Origin: Hyphomicrobiaceae bacterium
GTDB taxonomy: Bacteria; Pseudomonadota; Alphaproteobacteria; Rhizobiales; Hyphomicrobiaceae
Assembly (NCBI GenBank): GCA_022844275.1
Contig: JALHMB010000001.1
Coordinates: forward strand, 496,001-560,000
Reading direction: 5' to 3'
DNA length: 64,000 nucleotides
The notes beneath the pieces were generated by a model, which saw nothing but the letters and a program-made list of their open reading frames with translations, made no database searches and was not told where the DNA came from. Positions within the stretch are counted from its first letter, which is position 1. Every line of letters begins with the position of its first letter. Positions 1 to 9,355 of the stretch are shown here, piece by piece. A program made the translations under genes and the position numbers.

Positions 1-1076
1 AGCAGCACGCTGTTCCAAGCGGCCTTCGAGAGCGCGGCCCAGCCTGCATCATCGGTGAAGTGGATGGCGTTGTAGGCAAGCACGAGGCACGGCAGCACGA
101 ACCCCGCAATGAACGGAATGAGGCAGACGACGATCGCGCCTACCGCCCACCAGCCCGAAAGCGCAGAGAACGGGATCGAGCGGTATCGCCCTGTCGTGTG
201 ATGGAACTGTCGCCGCCCGCGCGCGTGACGCTCGATCGCAAACAGGATCAGCACGAGGGCCACCGCCGCGAGCGCGATCTGCGCCGCCCCACCGAGGCTC
301 GATCGCTGCAGCCAGGTTGCATAGAGCGCCGCCGAAAGCGTCTCGACGCCGAGGTGCTGCACGGCACCCAGATCATTGAGGCATTCCATGAGCACGAGCG
401 CGACACCGGCCGCGAGCGCTGGTCGTGCCAGCGGCAACGCCACGCCGATGAACGCACCCCAGGGCGTGCGCCCGAGCGTACGCGCGACCTCCAGAACGCA
501 GATGGACTGCTGTACGAAGCTCGCGCGCGCGGCGAGATAGACATAGGGGTAGAGCACGCTCGAAAGCAGGAAAATAGCGCCACTCGTCGAGCGGACGTCG
601 GGGAACCAGTAGTCGCGCGGCGTTCGCCAATGGAAGTAAGCTCTCAGCGCGCCCTGCACGGGGCCCGCATAGCCGAGCAGATCGACATAGCAGTAGGCGA
701 CGATGTACGTCGGCACCGCGAGCGGGATCACCAGAAGCCGATCGAGGATCCCGCGCCCCGGAAAGCGGTACATGGTGATGATCCAGGCCGTCCCCGCGCC
801 CACGATGAGCGTGGTGACGGCGGCGCCGGCCATGACAGTCAGCGTCGTGCTGAGTGCATTCGGCAGGATCGTCCGAACGAGGTGCGGCCACGTCTCGAAG
901 CCCGACGAGAGGGCAAGCACAGCGATTGCCGCGACCGGGAGCGCGACCAGTGCGACAATGAGACCGACCGCAATCGTCCAACCCGGCGAAACCTGACGCC
1001 GCCCGCGCCAGGCGCTGAGCTTATGCCCCCACCATCTACCGCGCTCTGTGGATGTCGAAACGTCGCCACTCTGCAT
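1..1076 (-). CDS. ABC transporter permease, Fe3+ (FbpB/SfuB) type, 3' end outside window
   Basis: The frame is open on the minus strand from an ATG at 1076 to the window edge, giving about 358 residues of a protein that is usually 500-570. The start peptide is MQSGDVSTSTERG, followed by a first membrane segment at about residues 34-55. Further hydrophobic segments follow, and LARTLGRTPW...ALPLARPALAAG matches the cytoplasmic EAA loop (G at the usual place) of binding-protein-dependent permeases that contact the ATPase. A second hydrophobic block begins near residue 300, as expected for the duplicated permeases of ferric-iron or thiamine systems. It should move a ligand delivered by a periplasmic binding protein across the inner membrane. 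The partner ATPase and binding protein are not in the window, so the substrate (iron most often in this family) is inferred. Confidence 0.8.
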   Translation of the reverse strand, partial: MQSGDVSTSTERGRWWGHKLSAWRGRRQVSPGWTIAVGLIVALVALPVAAIAVLALSSGFETWPHLVRTILPNALSTTLTVMAGAAVTTLIVGAGTAWIITMYRFPGRGILDRLLVIPLAVPTYIVAYCYVDLLGYAGPVQGALRAYFHWRTPRDYWFPDVRSTSGAIFLLSSVLYPYVYLAARASFVQQSICVLEVARTLGRTPWGAFIGVALPLARPALAAGVALVLMECLNDLGAVQHLGVETLSAALYATWLQRSSLGGAAQIALAAVALVLILFAIERHARGRRQFHHTTGRYRSIPFSALSGWWAVGAIVVCLIPFIAGFVLPCLVLAYNAIHFTDDAGWAALSKAAWNSVL

Positions 1077-1102
1077 TGGCTGCCGGGCTCTCCGCCGCCC
1101 AC

Positions 1103-1139
1103 TTGGGGAGAGGCTCCCCAAAAACGCCGCCCGGGCGGC
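1103..1139. repeat. Hairpin plus palindrome in the divergent permease/pdhA intergenic region
   Basis: Positions 1103-1110 (TTGGGGAG) and 1114-1121 (CTCCCCAA) form a perfect 8-bp stem with a 3-nt loop. Immediately after it, 1126-1139 (GCCGCCCGGGCGGC) is a perfect 14-bp palindrome. Both sit in the untranslated leader of the leftward permease gene and upstream of pdhA. They could be a transcription attenuator, an operator or a degenerate intergenic repeat; the sequence alone does not decide. The rest of the 291-bp gap (1077-1367) shows no gene or RNA that I can recognise. Confidence 0.5.
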
Positions 1140-1367
1140 TGGTCAACCACGTCATTACCCTTCTAGACCTCCGCGGTCGAGTATCTAGGCTGACGCACAA
1201 AGCACGCCCACGATTTTGCGGCAGCGCACAATGGCCCCAAAGCACTCTCAGATGAATTGACCGAACATAGTCAACGCTCTGGCCAGTTTGCCCCCCGTCG
1301 GCTAGTAGTCATCCTAAGCGCTTAAATGACAATCGGCGCCGAGATGGATGATGAGCAGGGAGGTTGC

Positions 1368-2390
1368 ATGGCCGCCACGAGCCAAACAGCGAATGGCCTG
1401 ATCCCGGGCGCCGGCACGCCGGTACAGTTCACCCGCGATGAAGAGCTGACCGCCTATCGCGAGATGTTGCTGATCCGCCGCTTCGAGGAGAAGGCGGGCC
1501 AGCTCTACGGCATGGGTTTCATCGGCGGCTTCTGCCACCTCTATATCGGGCAGGAGGCGGTCGTCGTCGGCATGCAGATGGCGATCAAGCCAGGCGACCA
1601 AGTGATCACCACCTATCGCGATCACGGCCACATGCTCGCAACGGGCATGGACCCGAAGGGTGTCATGGCCGAGCTTACCGGCCGCCAGGGAGGCTATTCC
1701 CGCGGCAAGGGCGGCTCCATGCACATGTTCTCCAAGGAGAAGAATTTCTACGGCGGTCACGGCATCGTCGGTGCCAACGTACCGCTCGGCGCGGGTCTCG
1801 CCTTCGCCAACAAGTACCGCGGCAACGACAACGTCTGCCTCACGTACTTCGGTGACGGCGCCGCCAACCAGGGCCAGGTCTACGAAACCTTCAACATGGC
1901 GAAGCTCTGGCACCTGCCGGTGATCTTCATCATCGAGAACAACCGCTATGCCATGGGCACGGCGATCGAGCGTTCATCGGCGACGACGGATTTCTCACGC
2001 CGTGGCGCCTCATTCGACATTCCCGGCGAGCAGGTCGACGGCATGGACGTGCGTGCCGTGCGCGCGGCCGGCGAGCGCGCCGTCAAGCGCGCCCGCGCCG
2101 GCGAAGGCCCCTGCATTCTCGAAATGCTGACCTACCGCTATCGCGGCCACTCCATGTCCGACCCGGCCAAGTATCGCACACGCGAGGAAGTGGAGCGCGT
2201 GCGCGAGGAGCGTGACCCCATCGAGCGCGTGCGTCGGCGCATGCTCGAAGCGGGCATGATCCAGGAGGACGATCTCAAGAAGATCGACGGCGAGATCCGC
2301 ACGATCGTCAATGCCGCTGCCGACTTCGCGCAGCACGATTCCGAGCCCGATCCGTCCGAGCTTTGGACGGACGTGCTGCTCCCGGCGTAA
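1368..2390 (+). CDS. pdhA: Pyruvate dehydrogenase E1 component, alpha subunit
   Basis: ThDP-dependent E1 alpha subunit (340 aa) of the pyruvate dehydrogenase complex, which decarboxylates pyruvate and passes the acetyl group to the lipoyl arm of E2. Seen: the GFIGGFCHLYIGQEA segment near residue 50, the phosphorylation-loop-like region YSRGKGGSMHMF, and the ThDP/Mg motif GDGAANQGQ at about residue 162 ending with the ENNRYAMG segment. An upstream in-frame ATG exists at 1326, but the ATG at 1368 has AGGGAGG at 1357-1363 and gives the normal family N terminus. It heads a same-strand run with pdhB and pdhC. Acetoin dehydrogenase E1 alpha is a close relative, but the lipoylated E1 beta downstream favours PDH. 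Confidence 0.93.
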   Translation: MAATSQTANGLIPGAGTPVQFTRDEELTAYREMLLIRRFEEKAGQLYGMGFIGGFCHLYIGQEAVVVGMQMAIKPGDQVITTYRDHGHMLATGMDPKGVMAELTGRQGGYSRGKGGSMHMFSKEKNFYGGHGIVGANVPLGAGLAFANKYRGNDNVCLTYFGDGAANQGQVYETFNMAKLWHLPVIFIIENNRYAMGTAIERSSATTDFSRRGASFDIPGEQVDGMDVRAVRAAGERAVKRARAGEGPCILEMLTYRYRGHSMSDPAKYRTREEVERVREERDPIERVRRRMLEAGMIQEDDLKKIDGEIRTIVNAAADFAQHDSEPDPSELWTDVLLPA

Positions 2391-2399
2391 GGGCCTGCG

Positions 2400-2786
2400 A
2401 TGGGTGAGACCTTGCGCCAACGAAATCTCGACGCGGCCTTCGGCCAGCTCACGGACTTCTGGTCGCCCCGCGTCGTCGCGACGACCAATGGACAGTACGT
2501 GAAGGTGGCCAAGGTCAAGGGCGAGTTCGTCTGGCACGCCCACGCCGGCGAGGATGAATTCTTTCTCGTGCATCGCGGCGCGCTGACCATACGCTACCGT
2601 GATCGCCCGGATGTGGTTCTGCGTGAGGGAGACTTTCACGTCGTGCCGAAGGGCGTCGAGCACAATCCATTCGCCGCCGATGAGTGCTGGGTCGTGCTCG
2701 TCGAGCCGGCCCAAACCAAGCATACCGGAGAGACCGTCTCCGACATCACGAAGTCGATTGAACAACAAGCAGTGCCTCTCGGCTGA
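2400..2786 (+). CDS. Cupin-domain protein inside the pdh operon
   Basis: A 128-aa single-cupin protein. The two cupin motifs are visible: WHAHAGEDEFFLVHRG (metal-ligand HxH and a Glu) at about residues 44-59 and GDFHVVPKGVEHNP (third His) at about 78-91, so a mononuclear metal site is likely intact. The gene begins 9 bp after the pdhA stop and ends 39 bp before pdhB, so it is almost certainly co-transcribed with them. Small cupins like this are often of unknown function (isomerases, sensors, dioxygenases). Nothing here shows its substrate; association with PDH is from position only. Confidence 0.82.
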   Translation: MGETLRQRNLDAAFGQLTDFWSPRVVATTNGQYVKVAKVKGEFVWHAHAGEDEFFLVHRGALTIRYRDRPDVVLREGDFHVVPKGVEHNPFAADECWVVLVEPAQTKHTGETVSDITKSIEQQAVPLG

Positions 2787-2825
2787 AGCGACGCCGACGG
2801 AAGCATCAGGGACGAACCGACCACC

Positions 2826-4196
2826 ATGGCCACTCAGATCCTCATGCCGGCGCTCTCTCCGACCATGGAAGAGGGCAAACTTGCCAAATGGCTCGTGAAA
2901 AGCGGCAGCCGCATCAAACCCGGCGATATCATCGCCGAGATCGAGACCGACAAAGCGACCATGGAGGTCGAAGCCGTTGATGAAGGTACGGTGTCCGAGC
3001 TGCTGATCGCCGAAGGCACCGAGAACGTGAAGGTCAATACGCCTATCGCCGTCGTGCTCGGCGAGGGCGAAGGCAACGGCGCCGGAGCGCCGAGTGCGCC
3101 TCCAAAGGCAGCACCGCAGCAGGCCGCTCCAGCCGCGCCCGTCAATGCGGCGCCGGCAGCACCTCCCCCACCGGCAGCGCCAGCACTTGCCGATACGAGC
3201 ATCGCGCCCGGCACGGAGATGATGACGCAAACCATGCGCGAGGCACTGCGCGACGCCATGGCCGAGGAAATGCGCCGCGATCCGGACGTCCTCCTCATGG
3301 GTGAGGAAGTGGCGCAGTATCAGGGCGCCTACAAAGTGAGCCAGGGCCTGCTCGACGAGTTCGGCGCACGCCGTGTGATCGACACACCCATTACCGAGCA
3401 AGGCTTTGCCGGTATCGGCGTCGGTGCCGCCATGGCCGGACTCAAACCGATCGTCGAGTTCATGACGTGGAACTTCGCCATGCAGGCGATCGACCAGATC
3501 ATCAATTCCGCCGCCAAGACGCTCTACATGTCGGGCGGCCAGATGGGGGCGCCGATGGTGTTCCGCGGCCCGAACGGCGCCGCTGCCCGCGTCGCCGCCC
3601 AGCACTCGCAGTGCTATTCGTCGTGGTACGCGCATGTGCCGGGTCTGAAGGTGGTGTGCCCATCGAACCCAGCCGATGCCAAGGGACTTCTCAAGAGCGC
3701 GATCCGCGATCCGAACCCCGTGCTCGTGCTCGAGAACGAGCTTCTCTACGGCATGAGCGGCCCGGTACCGAAGGTCGAGGACTGGCTCGTACCGATCGGC
3801 AAGGCGCGCATTGCGCGTGAAGGCACGGATGTGACGATCGTCTCCTTCGCGCGCGGCATGCATTACGCACTCGCCGCTGCCGAAAAGCTCGCGGAAGAAG
3901 GTATCAGCGCCGAGGTGATCGATCTCAGGTCACTGCGCCCGATCGATTGGGACACGATCATCACGTCGATCAAGAAGACGAGCCGCATCGTCACCGTCGA
4001 AGAAGCATGGCCCGTATGCTCGATCGGCTCGGAAATCTGCGCGCAGGCAGCCATCCAGGCCTTCGACTATCTCGACGCGCCGCCGGCCAAGGTGAATGGT
4101 GCCGACGTTCCCATGCCCTACGCCGCCAATCTCGAGAAGCTCGCGCTCCCGAACGCCGACCAAGTCGTCGCGGCGGTGAAGTCGGTGATGGCGTGA
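2826..4196 (+). CDS. pdhB: Pyruvate dehydrogenase E1 component, beta subunit with N-terminal lipoyl domain
   Basis: E1 beta (456 aa), pairing with PdhA to form the ThDP active site. Residues 1-80 are a biotinyl/lipoyl domain with the lipoylation lysine K43 in [15 protein letters not shown]. An Ala/Pro-rich flexible linker covers about 85-130, and the transketolase-like catalytic and C-terminal domains cover about 133-456 ([49 protein letters not shown]). An E1 beta carrying its own lipoyl domain is a known alphaproteobacterial arrangement (Sinorhizobium, Zymomonas). The lipoyl domain is strikingly similar to that of PdhC in the same operon. Confidence 0.95.
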   Translation: MATQILMPALSPTMEEGKLAKWLVKSGSRIKPGDIIAEIETDKATMEVEAVDEGTVSELLIAEGTENVKVNTPIAVVLGEGEGNGAGAPSAPPKAAPQQAAPAAPVNAAPAAPPPPAAPALADTSIAPGTEMMTQTMREALRDAMAEEMRRDPDVLLMGEEVAQYQGAYKVSQGLLDEFGARRVIDTPITEQGFAGIGVGAAMAGLKPIVEFMTWNFAMQAIDQIINSAAKTLYMSGGQMGAPMVFRGPNGAAARVAAQHSQCYSSWYAHVPGLKVVCPSNPADAKGLLKSAIRDPNPVLVLENELLYGMSGPVPKVEDWLVPIGKARIAREGTDVTIVSFARGMHYALAAAEKLAEEGISAEVIDLRSLRPIDWDTIITSIKKTSRIVTVEEAWPVCSIGSEICAQAAIQAFDYLDAPPAKVNGADVPMPYAANLEKLALPNADQVVAAVKSVMA

Positions 4197-4221
4197 ACGC
4201 ACTGAAAGGCCTGTTGCTCGA

Positions 4222-4818
4222 ATGACCACCACGGCAAAGCCACGCAAGAGACCGGCGACCTACGCCGATCTCGAAGCCGTGCCCCCGAACTTGGTGGCGG
4301 AGATTCTCGGCGGCGAGCTGGTGACGCATCCACGCCCGCGGCCGAGGCACGGCGTTGCTGCCAACTCACTCGGCTACGAGCTCACCGGCCCTTTTCAGAA
4401 GGGCGCGGGTGGGCCTGGCGGTTGGATTTTTGTTACAGAGCCGGAACTTCACCTTGGCGAGAATGTGGTGGTTCCGGATTTGGCTGCTTGGCGCCGTGAA
4501 CGGCTTCCGACTATGCCCGAGGAGGTCGGCATCACAATCGCGCCCGACTGGGTCTGTGAAATCCTGTCACCGAACACCGCAATCTACGATCGAACCGTCA
4601 AGTTCGATATCTATCAAGAGTTTGGCGTCGGCCATCTCTGGTACCTTGATCCCGAGTACAAGACACTCGAAGTGTTCGGACGCGGCGAAGAGCATTGGCA
4701 GACACTCAAGACCTTCGGTGGCCACGATGACGTGCGCGCCGAACCTTTCGATGCCATCTCCTTCTCGCTTGGCGCGCTCTGGCCCTACGATCCGCCGCCT
4801 GCAGCGGAGGGAACGTGA
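4222..4818 (+). CDS. Uma2 family (DUF820) PD-(D/E)XK-like nuclease fold protein
   Basis: A 198-aa protein of the Uma2 family, which has the restriction-endonuclease-like fold. Recognisable blocks: YADLEAVPPNLVAEILGGEL at the N terminus, then EPELHLGENVVVPDLAAWRR with the PD of the active site, then PDWVCEILSPNTAIYDR and VKFDIYQEFGVGHLWYLDP, where the E-x-L-S and later K would complete the site. Uma2 proteins are abundant in Cyanobacteria and Chloroflexi and their role is unknown; some are thought to be linked to transposons. It starts 25 bp after pdhB and ends 3 bp before the next gene, so it is embedded in the pdh operon. That location is odd and suggests later insertion. Confidence 0.85.
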   Translation: MTTTAKPRKRPATYADLEAVPPNLVAEILGGELVTHPRPRPRHGVAANSLGYELTGPFQKGAGGPGGWIFVTEPELHLGENVVVPDLAAWRRERLPTMPEEVGITIAPDWVCEILSPNTAIYDRTVKFDIYQEFGVGHLWYLDPEYKTLEVFGRGEEHWQTLKTFGGHDDVRAEPFDAISFSLGALWPYDPPPAAEGT

Positions 4819-4821
4819 GCC

Positions 4822-5211
4822 ATGGCCCGGTCCGCGACACGCACGGTCACGATCAAGAAGCGCGGCGAAGCGGCGCCTATCGAGCTGCGCGCCGGCGAGA
4901 CAACACTCGGCTCGCTTCGCAGCGTCACGGGTGCGATCGGCAGCAATGAAACCATGAGCGGCACCTTCACGCACGCACCGGCCTACGCCGACTTCACCGA
5001 GCGCTTCCTGACCATGACTTCGGCACTCAACGCTGGTGATGCCGCGGCGGCCGCGGCCATACGGGCCGAGATCGAGAAAGCGGGCGTGCACGTCTATCAT
5101 CTTCAGCACGAGATGCGCATAGATCGCCCGGCCTCCGTGCAGGTCATTGGCGGCGAGGTGCGCTTCTCGCCGAATGATGCCTATCTGATGATGCGCACAG
5201 GGGGCCTCTAG
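4822..5211 (+). CDS. Unrecognised 129-aa protein between pdhB and pdhC
   Basis: I do not recognise this protein. It has a basic, beta-rich looking N terminus (TRTVTIKKRGEAAPIELRAG), a central helical and Ala-rich stretch (ALNAGDAAAAAAIRAEIEKAG) and a C-terminal part ending SPNDAYLMMRTGGL. No signal peptide, membrane segment or Cys/His metal motif is visible. GGAGGG at 4807-4812 precedes the ATG by 9 nt, and the gene follows the Uma2 stop by only 3 bp. Codon use looks like that of its neighbours. Other alphaproteobacterial pdh operons carry a small DUF protein between pdhB and pdhC, but I cannot match this one to it. Confidence 0.72.
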   Translation: MARSATRTVTIKKRGEAAPIELRAGETTLGSLRSVTGAIGSNETMSGTFTHAPAYADFTERFLTMTSALNAGDAAAAAAIRAEIEKAGVHVYHLQHEMRIDRPASVQVIGGEVRFSPNDAYLMMRTGGL

Positions 5212-5305
5212 AGCAGAGCTGGCCACGCGCCCGAGGTAGACGGCGCACCACGTTCTGATCGAGAATGCCGACACAAGAGCAACGAGCGACGAGCAGGAAA
5301 CGACC

Positions 5306-6682
5306 ATGCCCACCGAGATCCTGATGCCCGCCCTCTCCCCGACGATGGAGGAAGGCAAGCTCGCCAAGTGGCTCGTGAAGGAAGGGCAGAAAGTGCGCTC
5401 CGGCGACATCATTGCCGAGATCGAGACCGATAAGGCCACTATGGAAGTCGAGGCTGTCGACGAGGGCACGGTTGGCTCGCTGCTGATTGCTGAAGGCACC
5501 GACAAGGTGAAGGTCAACACGCCGATCGCGGTGCTGCTCGGCGATGGTGAGAGCGCCAGCTCCGTCAAATCTGCTACTCCGGCGCCGAAGCCTGCTGCGG
5601 CACCCGCCGCCGCGCCATCGCCCGCCCCCGCAGCAGCCGCGCCGAAAGCGCAGCCAGCACGGGCACCGGCAAGCGCACCGCCCTCGGCAGCAACCCCTGC
5701 GCCCGCAGCAAAGCCCGCTGCAAACGGTCATGCTCCCGGTGCTCGACTTTTCGCGTCACCGCTTGCGCGTCGTCTCGCAAAGGAGGCAGGGCTCGACCTC
5801 GCGCGCGTTGCCGGCACCGGTCCGCACGGCCGCATCGTGCGCCGCGACATCGAAGCCGCTGCGAAAGGTGGTGCTGCAAAAGCCGCTCCCGCACAGAGCA
5901 CGGCAGTCGCAACCACTGCAGCCGCCACACCGGCCATGGCCGCGCCGATGCCGGATTCCAAGATCCTCGCGCTTTACGAGCAGGGCAGCTACGAAGTTCT
6001 GCCGCACGACGGTATGCGCCGCGTCATCGCCGAGCGTCTCACGCAGTCCAAGCAGACCATTCCACACTTTTATCTCTCGCTCGATTGCCGGCTCGATCAG
6101 CTCCTCGCCGCACGCGAACGCATCAATGCCGCGGCACCCAAGGAAGGCCCGCGCGCCTATAAGCTCTCGGTCAACGACTTCGTCATCAAGGCGCTCGCGC
6201 TCGCACTTCAGCATGTGCCAGGGGCGAATGCCACGTGGACGGCCGAGGGCATGCTCCGCCATCGCCACTCGGATGTCGGTGTCGCCGTCGCGGTCGAGGG
6301 CGGACTCTTCACGCCCATCATCCGCCACGCCGAGCTCAAGACGCTCGGCGAGATCTCGAACGAGATGAAGGATCTTGCGGGCCGCGCCAGAAAGCGTCGC
6401 CTCGCCCCGCACGAGTATCAGGGCGGCACGACGTCAATTTCGAACCTCGGCATGTACGGCATCACGAGCTTCGACGCGGTGATCAATCCGCCCCACGCGA
6501 CGATCCTCGCCGTCGGCGCCGGCGAGAAAAAGCCTGTTGTCGTGGGCGACCGCATCGAGATTGCCACGATCATGAACTGCACGCTTTCGTGCGATCACCG
6601 CGTCGTCGACGGCGCCCTAGGTGCCGAGCTGCTGAACGCGTTCAGGGCCCTCATCGAGGACCCCGTGCGAATGCTGGTCTGA
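5306..6682 (+). CDS. pdhC: Dihydrolipoamide acetyltransferase, E2 of pyruvate dehydrogenase
   Basis: E2 core subunit (458 aa), transferring acetyl from lipoamide to CoA. Domains in order: lipoyl domain 1-80 with K43 in ETDKATME; a long Ala/Pro linker 85-145; peripheral-subunit-binding domain at about 147-185 ([31 protein letters not shown]), which binds E1 or E3; a second linker; and the catalytic domain from about 235, ending with the active-site HRVVDG (His near 431). It has a single lipoyl domain, but PdhB supplies another. GCAGGAAACG precedes the ATG. No lpd (E3) gene follows, so E3 must be encoded elsewhere. Confidence 0.95.
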   Translation: MPTEILMPALSPTMEEGKLAKWLVKEGQKVRSGDIIAEIETDKATMEVEAVDEGTVGSLLIAEGTDKVKVNTPIAVLLGDGESASSVKSATPAPKPAAAPAAAPSPAPAAAAPKAQPARAPASAPPSAATPAPAAKPAANGHAPGARLFASPLARRLAKEAGLDLARVAGTGPHGRIVRRDIEAAAKGGAAKAAPAQSTAVATTAAATPAMAAPMPDSKILALYEQGSYEVLPHDGMRRVIAERLTQSKQTIPHFYLSLDCRLDQLLAARERINAAAPKEGPRAYKLSVNDFVIKALALALQHVPGANATWTAEGMLRHRHSDVGVAVAVEGGLFTPIIRHAELKTLGEISNEMKDLAGRARKRRLAPHEYQGGTTSISNLGMYGITSFDAVINPPHATILAVGAGEKKPVVVGDRIEIATIMNCTLSCDHRVVDGALGAELLNAFRALIEDPVRMLV

Positions 6683-6807
6683 GGTTCCTGCCACCCGGCT
6701 GTCAGCAACTGTCTGTGACATGTGCACGCCGACTGATTGTCGCGCTTGGGCGGACTGGGCCGGCGTGCTAAGCACGCGTCAAACCTCACTGAGCGAGGAT
6801 CCAGACG

Positions 6808-7992
6808 ATGACCGTGAGCAACGGCCGACAGTTCCTGTCCATTCCCGGCCCGACGAACATTCCCGACGAGGTCCTGCAGGCCATGAACCGGCCGGCGATC
6901 GACCTCTACTCGGGCAGCATGCTGCAGACCACCTACAGCCTGCTCGAAGATCTGCCGAAGCTCTTCAAGACCGCCGGGCGCGTCTACATGTACGCCGCCA
7001 ACGGGCATGGCGGCTGGGAAGCTGCCTACACGAACGTTCTCTCGCGCGGCGATCATGTGCTCGTGCTGGAGAGCGGCCGCTTTGCCATCGGCTGGGGCGA
7101 GATGGCGAGGCTCATGGGCGCGGAAATCGAAGTACTCGAGCAGAGCGGCCGCAAGGCCGTCGATCCCGCAGCGGTCGAAGCGCGCCTCAAGGCCGACACG
7201 AAGCACTCGATCAAAGCGATCTTCGTCGTCCAGATCGACACGGCCACCAGCGTCGTCAATGACCTGCCGGCCATCCGCAAGGCCATCGACGCGGCGGGCC
7301 ATCCCGCGCTGCTGATGGTCGACACTGTCGCCTCGCTGGGCTGCATGCCCTACGAGATGGATGCCTGGGGCATCGACGTCACCATGTGCGGCTCGCAGAA
7401 AGGCCTCATGACGCCGCCGGGTCTCGCGCTCGTCGCAGCCGGCCCACGCGCCATGGAAGCGCACAAGTCCGCCAACATGCGCACCATGTACTGGGACTGG
7501 ACCTTCCGCGACGGCCCCGAGCACTATCAGAAGTACTGCGGCACGCCACCCGAGCACACGATCTTCGCCTTGAGGAAGGCTGTCGATCTGCTGTTCGCCG
7601 AGGGTCTGGAGAACGCGCACCGCCGCCACGCGCTGCTCGCGGAAGCGACGCGTCGCGCCGTCGCCAAGTGGTGCGAAGGGCAGGTGCTGGCCTTCAACAT
7701 CATCGACCCCACGCAGCGCGCGAACTCGGTGACGAACGTGCTGACGAACAGCGTCGATCCGCAGATCATCCTCGACTACTGCCGCGAGAAGTGCGGCGTC
7801 GTACTCGGCGTCGGCATCGGCGATCTCACGGGCAAGGCCTTCCGCATCGCGCACATGGGGCACACGAACGCGCCAATGGTGCTCGGCACGCTCGCCGCCG
7901 TCGAGATGGCGCTCAAGGCGCTGAAGATCCCGCACGGCTCGGGCGGCGTGCAGGCGGCCATCGAGTATCTGGGAAGTGAAGTAGCGCCCTGA
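6808..7992 (+). CDS. Class V aminotransferase, serine/alanine-glyoxylate type
   Basis: PLP enzyme of 394 aa, fold type I, class V. The N-terminal IPGPTNIPDEVLQAM is typical of serine-glyoxylate and alanine-glyoxylate aminotransferases. VDTVASLGCMPYEMDAW holds the PLP-ring aspartate, and GSQKGLMTPPG holds the PLP-binding lysine (about K198). Expected reaction: glyoxylate plus serine or alanine to glycine plus hydroxypyruvate or pyruvate. GAGGATCC lies upstream of the ATG. The gene follows pdhC by 125 bp on the same strand and could share its transcript. A hydroxypyruvate/glyoxylate reductase-like gene at 11867 is consistent with C2/serine metabolism, but this is inference; substrate preference cannot be read from the sequence. 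Confidence 0.88.
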   Translation: MTVSNGRQFLSIPGPTNIPDEVLQAMNRPAIDLYSGSMLQTTYSLLEDLPKLFKTAGRVYMYAANGHGGWEAAYTNVLSRGDHVLVLESGRFAIGWGEMARLMGAEIEVLEQSGRKAVDPAAVEARLKADTKHSIKAIFVVQIDTATSVVNDLPAIRKAIDAAGHPALLMVDTVASLGCMPYEMDAWGIDVTMCGSQKGLMTPPGLALVAAGPRAMEAHKSANMRTMYWDWTFRDGPEHYQKYCGTPPEHTIFALRKAVDLLFAEGLENAHRRHALLAEATRRAVAKWCEGQVLAFNIIDPTQRANSVTNVLTNSVDPQIILDYCREKCGVVLGVGIGDLTGKAFRIAHMGHTNAPMVLGTLAAVEMALKALKIPHGSGGVQAAIEYLGSEVAP

Positions 7993-7998
7993 GTAGCG

Positions 7999-9127
7999 CT
8001 ACTCGATATCCTCGACGTCCACCGCGCCGCCCTTCACGCGTTGTGCGAGCGAAGCTTCGATGAATGGATCGATATCGCCGTCCAACATCGCGGCGATGTC
8101 ACTCGTCTGCACACCCGTGCGCAGATCTTTGACCATCTGATAAGGCTGCATGACGTACGAGCGGATCTGATGACCCCAGCTGTTGTCCGATTTGGATGCA
8201 GCCTCGGCCTGTGCCTTCTGCTCGCGCTTCTGCAGTTCCAGCTCGTAGAGCCGCGCCTTGAGGCGCTTCATGCCCGCATCGCGGTTCTGATGCTGCGAGC
8301 GCCCTTCCTGCGAGAAGATCACGATACCCGTGGGCTTGTGCACGATACGCACCGCCGATTCAGTACGGTTCACGTGCTGACCGCCCGCGCCGCTCGACCG
8401 CGTGAATGACACGTCGATCTCGTCCGGCTTGATCTCGATCTCGATATTGTCGTCGACGATCGGATAGACCCATACGCTCGAAAATGACGTGTGCCGGCGT
8501 GCGTTCGAGTCGAACGGCGAGATGCGCACCAGGCGATGCACACCCGACTCGGTCTTCAGCCAGCCATAGGCATTCTGCCCCTTGATCTCGAGCGTCGCCG
8601 ACTTGATGCCTGCTTCTTCGCCCGGGCTCTCGTCGATCAGCGTCACCTTGTAGCCGCGTCCCTCCGCCCAGCGCATGTACATGCGCAGCAGCATCTGCGC
8701 CCAGTCCTGGCTCTCGGTGCCGCCGGAGCCGGCGTGAACTTCGAGGTAGGTGTCGTAGCTGTCGGCCTCACCCGAGAGCAGCGCCTCGACCTCGCGCCGC
8801 TTCACCTGCGCAAGCAGGTTCTTCAGGGCTGTGCCACCTTCCTCGACGGTCGCGGCATCGTTCTCGGCCTCGCCGAGCTCGATGAGGGTCACGATATCGT
8901 CGAGCTCCTGCTCGATCTTCTGGTATCCCTTGACGGCCGTTTCCAGCGTCTGGCGCTGGCGCATTACCTTCTGCGCGCGTGCGGGATCATTCCATAGTGC
9001 GGGATCTTCCGCCTGGCGATTGAGATCGCCGAGACGCATGTCGGCTGTGTCCCAGTCAAAGAGACCTCCGGAGCAGGGCCATGGATTCCTTGATCTCGGA
9101 GACGAGAGCATTGTGCTCGGCGCGCAT
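7999..9127 (-). CDS. prfB: Peptide chain release factor 2 with +1 programmed frameshift
   Basis: RF2 recognises UGA and UAA stop codons and hydrolyses peptidyl-tRNA. The first 23 codons run from the ATG at 9127 (AGGAGG at 9133-9138) to an in-frame TGA at 9058-9056. Reading must shift +1 at CTTTGAC (slip codon CTT 9061-9059), after which 352 more residues follow, giving 375 aa in total. The stimulatory GGAGG (9069-9065) sits 3 nt before CTT, exactly the spacing of the Escherichia coli prfB element. The protein has the RF2 anticodon-like SPF in ISPFDSNARR and the catalytic GGQ in SGAGGQHVN near residue 248. A conventional gene caller would truncate it to start inside the second frame near 9111. 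Confidence 0.95.
9055..9069 (-). promoter_or_regulatory. prfB: prfB recoding signal (SD-like GGAGG, slippery CTT, UGA, C)
   Basis: On the minus strand the order is GGAGG, TCT, CTT, TGA, C. The internal Shine-Dalgarno-like GGAGG, the 3-nt spacer, the CUU slip codon, the poor-context UGA and the following C reproduce the autoregulatory frameshift site of bacterial RF2. When RF2 is scarce, termination at UGA is slow and ribosomes shift +1 to make RF2. Confidence 0.95.
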
Positions 9128-9355
9128 TTGAGCCTCCTCAGGCAAATTCAGGTGTTGGGCGCGGTTTATAGGGAGAGCCCGACGCATTGTAAACGCGAAG
9201 AACTGGGGCCCGACGCGGCACGGCTTCGGCAAGCCACAATTGGGGTGGCCCGGTTCTGTGAGCGACGTTTCTGCCAGTCGCCTTCAGTCCGCTCCCATGC
9301 CACTTGTTGAGCGATAACCACCGCCCGCCCCTACGCTGTTTCTGGAGCCCAACGA

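Noticed and set aside
60-1166. 368-codon rightward frame
   Set aside because: Arg/Glu-rich composition typical of antisense to a GC-rich gene; the opposite strand encodes a membrane permease.
2010-3863. 617-codon leftward frame
   Set aside because: Antisense shadow of pdhA, the cupin gene and pdhB; composition is His/Arg/Asp-rich and lacks domain logic.
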